Below are positions 1 through 5,259 of a stretch of DNA of 6,457 nt, in pieces. The notes beneath the pieces are model-generated. The model had not been told where the DNA came from. It saw only the letters and a program-made list of their open reading frames with translations, and made no database searches. Both the position numbers and the translations under genes were made by a program. Positions within the stretch are counted from its first letter, which is position 1. Each line of letters begins with the position of its first letter. This DNA comes from Bacteroidota bacterium (lineage in GTDB: Bacteria; Bacteroidota; Bacteroidia; NS11-12g; UBA955), in assembly GCA_009918425.1 (NCBI GenBank), contig RGEC01000126.1:1-6457 (forward strand). The letters are read 5' to 3'.

Positions 1-315
1 AGCAAACACATCGGTGCCGACATGAATTTTGCCTGGCCAACGGCAGAAATTGCAGTTATGGGTGCTAAAGGTGCAGCTGAGATTATTTTTAAGAAGGAAA
101 TTGATGCCGCATCAGATTCTCAGCAGGCACTGAAAGAGAAAGAAGCCGAATATGCAGGTATTTTTGCCAATCCTTATCGTGCGGCAGAACGCGGTTTTGT
201 GGATGAAGTAATTTTCCCCGAAGAAACCCGCCAAAAACTTATCATGGCATTCGAAATGCTTGAAAACAAGGTGCGTAACCTGCCTCGTAAGAAGCACGGA
301 AATATTCCATTGTAA
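1..315 (+). CDS. Acyl-CoA carboxylase carboxyltransferase beta subunit (PccB/MmdA type), C-terminal part
   Basis: This is the 3' end of a gene entering from the left edge; the last 104 residues are visible in frame 1. It encodes the carboxyltransferase of a biotin-dependent acyl-CoA carboxylase, which moves the carboxyl group from carboxybiotin to an acyl-CoA, classically propionyl-CoA. The fragment begins SKHIGADMNFAWPTAEIAV and continues MGAKGAAEIIF, the conserved C-domain stretch of the family with its glycine/alanine-rich oxyanion-hole region. It contains NPYRAAERGFVDEVI and ends KKHGNIPL, a tail typical of PccB and MmdA proteins of about 510-520 residues. The protein is cytoplasmic. Its TAA stop shares a base with the ATG of the next gene. 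The biotin carrier and biotin carboxylase genes lie downstream, which supports a carboxylase role, but substrate (propionyl-, acetyl- or another acyl-CoA) and a decarboxylase alternative (MmdA) cannot be separated from this fragment. Confidence 0.93.
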   Translation, partial: SKHIGADMNFAWPTAEIAVMGAKGAAEIIFKKEIDAASDSQQALKEKEAEYAGIFANPYRAAERGFVDEVIFPEETRQKLIMAFEMLENKVRNLPRKKHGNIPL

Positions 316-995
316 TGAAAGGTAAAGTCTTTTTGAGCCTGGTTTTTCTCTCCATGGCAAACTTTCTGTCAGCACAGGAAGTAAACCGTGCAGAGGTTTC
401 AGCTTCATCTTTTACCAAAGGAAATTCTTATATAAGCTGTGGTTACGGATTGATAAATGCTAATTTTATGCTGGCACGAACCCTGGAAAAGTCTTTGCTA
501 AACGGTTGGGATGAAGTGAATTTTTCTAAAGTGTCAAACCTTTATTTCAAGGGAGAGTATGCATTCACAAATCATGTAGGAGTAGGGGTGAATGTATCTA
601 CCGGAGGATTGATTGCTCATGTAGCCATCGATAGCCTCAATAACCAGAATGTAAGAATTGCAGGTGATCTCACATATCGCAGTTGGAGTGCCTTGGCCCG
701 TATCAATTATCACTTTTTAAATGATGAACAATGGGATTTGTATGCAGGGTTGGGTTTAGGCCTCAGAATGAATACTGTGAAAGTAACATCCAATGACCCG
801 CTTACAGACCGCTGGAATTTTCCTGTTAATTTGGGCGTTTTTGAGAAGCGAATTCCCAATTCTCTCTCGATTCCAACGTTAGGTGCCGATATGACGGTAG
901 GAATAGCCTATTCTTTACATCCTTCGCTTGCAATTTATACCGAAATGGGAATGGCAAAAAGTGCACTTCAGGCCGGTTTAAGGTTGGGTTTCTGA
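315..995 (+). CDS. Predicted outer-membrane beta-barrel protein of unknown function
   Basis: The 226-residue product has an N-terminal signal peptide (Lys2 and Lys4, then a hydrophobic core at about residues 5-20 ending FLSAQ), with likely cleavage after Ala20. The mature part shows alternating hydrophobic/polar stretches typical of beta strands, many Gly and Tyr residues (GYGLINANF, GVGVNVSTGG, YAGLGLGLRM, GADMTVGIAYSL), and ends AGLRLGF. A terminal Phe is the usual beta-signal for insertion by the BAM complex. The length fits a small 8-10 stranded barrel of the OmpA/OmpW-like or 'porin family' kind; no specific family can be named. The start is well supported by the signal peptide and by the TAATG overlap with the carboxyltransferase stop, which suggests translational coupling. 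No metabolic link to the carboxylase is evident. Confidence 0.8.
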   Translation: MKGKVFLSLVFLSMANFLSAQEVNRAEVSASSFTKGNSYISCGYGLINANFMLARTLEKSLLNGWDEVNFSKVSNLYFKGEYAFTNHVGVGVNVSTGGLIAHVAIDSLNNQNVRIAGDLTYRSWSALARINYHFLNDEQWDLYAGLGLGLRMNTVKVTSNDPLTDRWNFPVNLGVFEKRIPNSLSIPTLGADMTVGIAYSLHPSLAIYTEMGMAKSALQAGLRLGF

Positions 996-1017
996 TAGAT
1001 GTGTTTTTTGGATTTTT

Positions 1018-1061
1018 CTTGTTTTTATGCCAAAAATCGCCTATATTTTGAAAAAATCGCC
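1018..1061 (+). promoter_or_regulatory. Candidate accBC promoter/operator region
   Basis: This lies in the 134-bp T-rich spacer between the barrel gene and accB. TATATTTTG at 1042-1050 resembles the Bacteroidota -7 box TAnnTTTG but has one extra base. CTTG at 1018-1021 lies 20 bp upstream, where a -33 box would be expected. The box sits between two copies of AAAAATCGCC. The spacing and position fit a promoter for accB-accC, but the match is imperfect and AT-rich spacers give chance hits, so confidence is low. The rest of the spacer (1062-1129) holds further T-runs and no clear ribosome binding site. Confidence 0.3.
1032..1061. repeat. Two direct copies of AAAAATCGCC, 20 bp apart
   Basis: Identical 10-mers occur at 1032-1041 and 1052-1061, with starts exactly 20 bp apart, close to two helical turns, so they would face nearly the same side of the DNA. 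They flank the candidate -7 box directly. This geometry is what a dimeric regulator site looks like, though a local duplication is an equally simple reading. CCAAAAA at 1030-1036 can also pair with TTTTTGG at 1065-1071, and GATTTTT at 1011-1017 with AAAAATC at 1032-1038, so a weak terminator for the upstream gene is another possibility. Confidence 0.5.
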
Positions 1062-1129
1062 CCTTTTTTGGTCTTTTTTAGCTGTTTTTTTGAATTTTGC
1101 CGTTTCTTTGCCTACTCAAAATTCTCAAT

Positions 1130-1609
1130 ATGGATTTAAAAGAAATTCAGGCGTTGATCAAGTTCGTATCAACTACCGGTGTAGATGAAGTTGAAATCAC
1201 CCGCAAAGATTTTAAACTTAGTATTAAAAAGAATGCCGTTCAGGTAACCTCTGTAGCACCTGTGGCCATGCCACAGCAGATTGCACTTCCTGCCGCCCAA
1301 GCAGCTCCTGTAGCAACACCTGCTGCAAATGTGCCTGCAGCTCCCGCACCGGCGGCTAAAACCGATAATCTCATTACAATTAAATCCCCCATGGTTGGTA
1401 CTTTCTATCGTTCATCCAATCCCGACACGCCTGCGTTTGTGAATGTAGGTGATGAAGTAAAATCCGGCAAGGTGGTATGCATTATTGAAGCCATGAAGTT
1501 ATTCAATGAAATTGAAAGCGAAGTGAGCGGACGCATTGTTAAGGTGCTTGTTGAGAATGCCACACCCGTGGAATACGATCAGCCTTTATTTTTGGTTGAG
1601 CCCGCATAA
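1130..1609 (+). CDS. accB: Biotin carboxyl carrier protein (BCCP)
   Basis: This is the carrier subunit of an acyl-CoA (acetyl-CoA) carboxylase: its biotin is carboxylated by AccC and then delivers the carboxyl group to a carboxyltransferase. With the ATG at 1130 the protein has 159 residues. Residues 1-35 (MDLKEIQALIKFV ... VEITRKDFKLSIKK) match the typical N-terminal domain of AccB. Residues about 42-77 form an Ala/Pro-rich flexible linker. Residues about 80-158 are the biotinyl domain, starting ITIKSPMVGTFYR and carrying the biotinylation motif EAMKL with Lys123 (codon 1496-1498) as the biotin acceptor. The domain closes with PVEYDQPLFLVEP. An upstream in-frame TTG at 1097 would add 11 residues, but homology at MDLKEIQ favours the ATG. 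accC follows after 22 bp, so the two are almost certainly co-transcribed. BirA-type ligase is needed for activity and is not in the window. Confidence 0.96.
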   Translation: MDLKEIQALIKFVSTTGVDEVEITRKDFKLSIKKNAVQVTSVAPVAMPQQIALPAAQAAPVATPAANVPAAPAPAAKTDNLITIKSPMVGTFYRSSNPDTPAFVNVGDEVKSGKVVCIIEAMKLFNEIESEVSGRIVKVLVENATPVEYDQPLFLVEPA

Positions 1610-1631
1610 TCTTCTGTAAAAACAGATTCTT

Positions 1632-2969
1632 ATGTTCAAAAAAATCTTGATTGCCAATCGTGGCGAAATTGCCCTGCGTATCATTCGCACCTGCCGTGAA
1701 ATGGGTATTAAAACCGTAGCGGTTTACTCTACTGCCGATAAAGAAAGTCTGCACGTGCGTTTTGCCGATGAAGCTGTTTGCATTGGGCCTCCTGCAAGCA
1801 AAGACAGTTATCTGAATATGCCCCGAATCCTGGCAGCTGCCGAGGTAACCAACGCCGATGCCATACATCCTGGATACGGTTTTCTGAGTGAAAACTCCAA
1901 GTTTAGCGCTCTCTGCCGTGATCACGGAATTAAATTTATTGGCGCCACTCCCGAGCAGATTGATTCCATGGGTGATAAGTCCAATGCGAAGGACACCATG
2001 AAAAAGGCCGGTGTGCCTACCATTCCCGGCAGTGATGGTTTGTTGGATAGCATAGAACAAGGTAAGAAGATTGCTAAAAAAATCGGATATCCGGTAATCA
2101 TCAAGGCTACAGCCGGCGGTGGTGGTCGCGGAATGCGTATTGTTTGGGCCGAAGATGAACTAGAAGGTGCATGGAACAGCGCAAAACAGGAGGCCGGTGC
2201 CGCTTTTGGCAACGATGGTCTCTACATGGAAAAATACATCGAAGAGCCTCGCCATATTGAAATACAGATTGCCGGCGACCAGTATGGCAAGGTATGCCAT
2301 CTCAGCGAGCGTGATTGTTCTATTCAGCGCCGCCACCAAAAACTGATTGAGGAAACACCCAGTCCGTTTATGACACCGGAGCTTCGCAAAAAAATGGGTA
2401 AGGCAGCCAAAGCCGCCGCTGAAATTATTAAATATGAAGGTGTAGGAACAGTAGAGTTTCTGGTGGATAAGCACCGCAACTTCTACTTCATGGAAATGAA
2501 TACCCGAATTCAGGTAGAACACCCCGTAACAGAGGAAGTTATCAATTACGACCTTGTGAAAGAACAAATTCTAATTGCGGCTGGTGTACCCATCAGCGGT
2601 AAGGATTACGAACCCACAAAATGTGCAATAGAGTGCAGGGTGAACGCGGAGGATATTTATAACAATTTCCGTCCCAGCCCCGGCAAAATCACTTCCATGC
2701 ACAAGCCCGGTGGCCATGGCACGCGCGTAGATTCACATATTTATGCCGGCTACAGCATTCCTCCTTTCTACGACAGTATGATAGCCAAGCTAATTGTTTC
2801 TGCCCAGACAAGGGAAGAGGCAATTGTGAAAATGGAAAGAGCACTGAATGAATTTGTGATTGAAGGCGTAAAAACCACAATACCCCTGCATTTGCAGATT
2901 ATGCAAAACGAAGATTTCAGAAAAGGCAATTTCACCACTGCCTTTATGAATTCGTTTGAGATAAAGTAA
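1632..2969 (+). CDS. accC: Biotin carboxylase subunit of acetyl-/acyl-CoA carboxylase
   Basis: The enzyme catalyses the ATP- and bicarbonate-dependent carboxylation of biotin on AccB, the first half-reaction of acetyl-CoA carboxylase. The 445-residue length is the same class as E. coli AccC (about 449). It has an N-terminal pre-ATP-grasp domain (KKILIANRGEIALRI, with HPGYGFLSEN at 79-88), an ATP-grasp core and a C-terminal biotin carboxylase domain. Visible active-site positions include Lys116, Lys158 with the glycine-rich loop GGGGRGM (162-168), His208, HQKLIEE with Lys237, Glu275, and the block MEMNTRIQVEHP with Glu288, Asn290, Arg292 and Glu296. Arg336 in ECRVNAED corresponds to the catalytic arginine. 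All key residues are present, so the enzyme should be active. The length, with no fused biotinyl domain, favours the separate-subunit AccC type. The ATG at 1632 starts directly with the conserved N-terminus; no Shine-Dalgarno sequence is visible. Confidence 0.97.
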   Translation: MFKKILIANRGEIALRIIRTCREMGIKTVAVYSTADKESLHVRFADEAVCIGPPASKDSYLNMPRILAAAEVTNADAIHPGYGFLSENSKFSALCRDHGIKFIGATPEQIDSMGDKSNAKDTMKKAGVPTIPGSDGLLDSIEQGKKIAKKIGYPVIIKATAGGGGRGMRIVWAEDELEGAWNSAKQEAGAAFGNDGLYMEKYIEEPRHIEIQIAGDQYGKVCHLSERDCSIQRRHQKLIEETPSPFMTPELRKKMGKAAKAAAEIIKYEGVGTVEFLVDKHRNFYFMEMNTRIQVEHPVTEEVINYDLVKEQILIAAGVPISGKDYEPTKCAIECRVNAEDIYNNFRPSPGKITSMHKPGGHGTRVDSHIYAGYSIPPFYDSMIAKLIVSAQTREEAIVKMERALNEFVIEGVKTTIPLHLQIMQNEDFRKGNFTTAFMNSFEIK

Positions 2970-2984
2970 ATCCGGTTTTTATAA

Positions 2985-3347
2985 ATGTCGGGTGTGTTCA
3001 AAAGGCTTAGATTTTTAATATTCACTATTTCAATAATATTAAATTTTAGTATTTCAGGTTGTATAAATAACAACACCCAGCATGAAGCTATCCCTTATAC
3101 AGATAAAATTAATAACGAACTGAAAGAACTATCAGAAAAAGCAGAGGGTAGAGAAAAATTGAGAGATGCAATTAAGACATTTGCATCAAATTCATCCAGG
3201 TTTGCAGATAGTTTTACAAGGGCTAATATGGACGTTTTCTTAAAGTTGGAGAAAAAACACGGTGTTGAAAAAAGTCAAAAAGTTATAAAAGCATCTTTTG
3301 GAGATTCTATATTAAATGTATGGAAACAGCTAAGATCCAAGAATTAG
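2985..3347 (+). CDS. Small predicted lipoprotein of unknown function
   Basis: The 120-residue product has a basic N-terminus (KRLR), a hydrophobic segment at residues 9-23 and a lipobox ISGC, so Cys26 is the likely lipidated residue and the protein would be anchored in the envelope. The mature part begins with an Asn-rich stretch (INNNTQ) and then appears mainly alpha-helical and highly charged (KINNELKELSEKAEGREKLRDAIKTF; LKLEKKHGVEKSQKVI). I do not recognise a family. It starts 15 bp after the accC stop, so it may be the last gene of that operon. By direct count its G+C is 112 of 363 bases (31%), against 116 of 240 (48%) in four sampled lines of accC, so its composition differs sharply. The signal peptide and lipobox argue that it is a real gene despite the lack of homology. 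Confidence 0.7.
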   Translation: MSGVFKRLRFLIFTISIILNFSISGCINNNTQHEAIPYTDKINNELKELSEKAEGREKLRDAIKTFASNSSRFADSFTRANMDVFLKLEKKHGVEKSQKVIKASFGDSILNVWKQLRSKN

Positions 3348-3406
3348 TTGATTTTAATTTTCGCTGATTTTATTCCACTGACTGTAATTCTTAAACGACA
3401 TTATCA

Positions 3407-3480
3407 TGTTGTCAAATGTCACAACACAACAAGCGTAGCTTGGTTATTGTAAATAATGCATTTTTATTTAACAATAATCC
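3407..3480. terminator. Three consecutive inverted repeats, probable bidirectional terminator region
   Basis: Between the convergent lipoprotein genes there are three hairpin-capable repeats. The first is TGTTGT (3407-3412) with ACAACA (3421-3426), loop of 8. The second is CAAGC (3430-3434) with GCTTG (3438-3442), loop GTA. The third is TTATTGTAAATAA (3444-3456) with TTATTTAACAATAA (3464-3477), 13 paired bases with a single bulged A and a 7-base loop; GG/CC at the base can extend it past one more bulge. The third repeat contains the TAA stop of the minus-strand gene. The stems are AT-rich and lack a classic GC stem followed by a long T-tract, so the terminator reading rests mainly on position. 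Confidence 0.45.
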
Positions 3481-3889
3481 CTTTTGCCTGAAACTGCACC
3501 GAAATCTTAGGTTCGGTAATCTTCTCAGCCTCAGTCTCACTTAGTCCCTCACGCAGTTGCTCTACCGTCTGGGTATCGCGGTAAAAATATCCGGTTGCGA
3601 TACTGAATTTGCCAGTCACATCCTTGGGAATAGTGAACTTGTCAAACCCAACAAACTGCTCTTTATCGCCATGCTTCAGTGTATACCAGCATCCTTCGCC
3701 CGTGCACACCTGACTGATTTGTCCTTTGATTACCGCTTCTTTCTTGCCGCTGCTTTCAAAGGCTGACAGCGCTTCATCAACATGTACCGCCTGGGTGCTG
3801 TCTAATTTTTCACCGTATGCTGTTTCTTTGGAATTATTGCCACAAGCCCAAAGAGCAGCGATTGCAAAACCATAAATCAGGTATTTCAT
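3464..3889 (-). CDS. DUF4920-like lipoprotein
   Basis: The 141-residue product has a short hydrophobic leader (YLIYGFAIAALWAC) with a lipobox-like end at Cys16; Trp at -2 is unusual, but the context fits lipidation and anchoring in the envelope. Residues about 50-140 resemble the DUF4920 family: KGQISQVCTGEGCWYTL (55-71), with Cys62 and Cys67-Trp68, followed by FVGFDKFTIPKDVTGKFSIATGYF (79-102), which looks like a small beta-barrel or OB-like fold. The cysteine/tryptophan motif is the family hallmark. The function is unknown; metal or small-ligand binding by the two cysteines is only a guess. The gene begins 38 bp after the namZ stop on the same strand, so the two may be co-transcribed. The start is fixed by the signal sequence at the ATG. 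Confidence 0.8.
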   Translation of the reverse strand: MKYLIYGFAIAALWACGNNSKETAYGEKLDSTQAVHVDEALSAFESSGKKEAVIKGQISQVCTGEGCWYTLKHGDKEQFVGFDKFTIPKDVTGKFSIATGYFYRDTQTVEQLREGLSETEAEKITEPKISVQFQAKGIIVK

Positions 3890-3927
3890 ACTGCAAAGGA
3901 ACTATGCAATCTGCGATTTCACAAGGC

Positions 3928-5259
3928 CTATGGGCGTGTATGTCCAACGCCGGGTATGTAGGGATATAACAGATATTTGTTTCGTCTGTACTCAAACAGA
4001 AATAAATCGTTTTTCCACGATTCCCGGATTTTTTTAATCGGGGTAGCACTCAACAATGCCATTCTCAATTCTGCACTGCCTGAAAGTTTGTCGAAAAATG
4101 GGTTAAAGAACTTTTGTTTATCCGGGCAGGCATTCAGCAGCATCTCGAACCATTCCGCATAGAGTTGCCTGCTTCCGGCAATGTAGTTGCGTGCGAAATC
4201 CGTAAGGAGAATACCTCGACACGTATCGCCCAGAAATGGTGGGTTTACGGCTTTCCCTGGAATATTTTTGGGTACAAATACAAAATGACCATCCTTTAGC
4301 CAGGGAGCTCCAAAACACTCAAAAGGCTTGTCAGTTCCTCGCCCCATACTCATCACGGTGCCTTCCATCAGTCCCAAAGTAGGATATAGCAGAATACTTT
4401 CCTGCGTAGGCAGATTGGGTGAAGGTGGAACAGGTAGGGTATAAGCCGTGTTGTGATCCCAATTCTGTATTGGAATAACCGTCAAAAGGCACGTGTCTTT
4501 TGTTTTTAGCCATTTTTCTCCGTTAATCATGCGGGCAAGTTCACCCAAAGTCATGCCATGTACCAGTGGTATGGGATGCATACCTACCATACTTTCAAAG
4601 CCTGGTTTTAGTACCGGGCCATCCACATAATGCCCATTGGGATTGGGTCTGTCAAGTACTATCAATGGTTTTCTGTTTTCGGCACAGGCCTGCATCACGT
4701 AGTGTAAAGTGGTGAGATATGTATAAAAACGCACACCCACATCCTGTATGTCAAATACGACTGCATCTACGCCTTTCAGGTCTTTTTGCGTAGGCTTAAT
4801 ATTCTTTCCGTAGAGGGAAATAACCGGTATTTTGGTTACGGGATCTATTCCTGAAACTACTTTTTCTCCATTGGCAGCCTGCCCCCGGAAGCCATGCTCA
4901 GGTGCAAAAACCAGTTTTACCTTTATTTTGGAAGCCAAAAGTGTATCAACCAGATGCTTTTTTCCAACCACAGAAGTTTGATTGGCTACAACCGCAATTT
5001 TTTTCTTTTTAAGCAAAGGGAAATAGGCTTCTGTTCTCTCAGCACCCGTAATGATAGGCTGCGATTGAAGAGAAAATAGCCAGCTGAAGCCTAAAACGAT
5101 GAGTACAGTAAAATACTTTCGCTGTACTTTTGAAGCCGTTATGAACTGGCCTTTATTTTTAGCCCGCCGATTGTCGGCATCCGGAAAAGGTTCCTTTTCC
5201 AGATCTATCGTGCGCCTTGCAATTGTAGCGGTGGGGTTAAGTTCAGCGGTTATGTTCAT
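3928..5259 (-). CDS. namZ: DUF1343 / NamZ-type exo-beta-N-acetylmuramidase (GH171), start uncertain
   Basis: NamZ enzymes remove MurNAc from the non-reducing end of peptidoglycan fragments, a step in cell-wall recycling or scavenging. In the 443-residue version used here, family blocks appear in order: AVVANQTSVVG (89-99), FAPEHGFRG (118-126, with a conserved Glu), FDIQDVGVRFYTY (169-181), LDRPNPNG (202-209), VGMHPIPLVHG (225-235), PSPNLP (279-284), EGT (299-301), GRGTDKPF (306-313) and a C-terminal KYLLYP (428-433) followed by about ten extra residues. A signal-peptide core, YFTVLIVLGFSWLFSL, lies at 49-64, implying export. The start is the odd part. The codons just before the signal peptide contain no ATG, GTG or TTG; the nearest upstream in-frame ATG is at 5259, which gives a 40-residue extension made entirely of DNA antisense to the permease gene. 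The usual family size (about 380-420) suggests translation really begins near 5142-5127, at a non-standard or mutated codon. The family call is firm; the 5' end is not. Confidence 0.88.
   Translation of the reverse strand: MNITAELNPTATIARRTIDLEKEPFPDADNRRAKNKGQFITASKVQRKYFTVLIVLGFSWLFSLQSQPIITGAERTEAYFPLLKKKKIAVVANQTSVVGKKHLVDTLLASKIKVKLVFAPEHGFRGQAANGEKVVSGIDPVTKIPVISLYGKNIKPTQKDLKGVDAVVFDIQDVGVRFYTYLTTLHYVMQACAENRKPLIVLDRPNPNGHYVDGPVLKPGFESMVGMHPIPLVHGMTLGELARMINGEKWLKTKDTCLLTVIPIQNWDHNTAYTLPVPPSPNLPTQESILLYPTLGLMEGTVMSMGRGTDKPFECFGAPWLKDGHFVFVPKNIPGKAVNPPFLGDTCRGILLTDFARNYIAGSRQLYAEWFEMLLNACPDKQKFFNPFFDKLSGSAELRMALLSATPIKKIRESWKNDLFLFEYRRNKYLLYPYIPGVGHTRP
5125..5132 (+). promoter_or_regulatory. 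Candidate -7 box TACTTTTG before the permease gene
   Basis: TACTTTTG matches the Bacteroidota -7 consensus TAnnTTTG at every fixed position and ends 8 bp before the ATG at 5141. If functional, transcription would start within a few bases of the ATG, giving an almost leaderless message. No TTTG lies at the expected -33 distance (about 19-21 bp upstream), so this is half a promoter at best. It overlaps the 5' end of namZ on the other strand. Confidence 0.3.

Noticed and set aside
1097..1129. TTG start extending accB by 11 residues
   Set aside because: The added residues do not resemble AccB, whereas the ATG at 1130 begins exactly with the conserved MDLKEIQ start.
1254..1360. Repetitive GCx/CCx-rich stretch inside accB as a repeat element
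   Set aside because: It encodes the normal Ala/Pro-rich linker of BCCP, so the repetition is a property of the protein.
1539..2567. Long minus-strand open frames opposite accB and accC (up to 173 codons)
   Set aside because: They are antisense to strongly conserved coding sequence with all catalytic residues, and their translations show no domain or signal features.
3410..3415. TTGACA on the minus strand as a sigma-70 -35 box
   Set aside because: It points into the 3' end of the plus-strand lipoprotein gene, has no gene to drive, and Bacteroidota use a different consensus.
3557..4299. Plus-strand open frames of 61-69 codons opposite the DUF4920 and namZ genes
   Set aside because: They are short, antisense to recognised families and have no signal or domain of their own.
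5099..5140. ATG at 5099 as the permease start
   Set aside because: The 14 extra residues are unlike LolC/FtsX N-termini and lie over the namZ signal-peptide codons; MNWPLFLARRL at 5141 fits the family.
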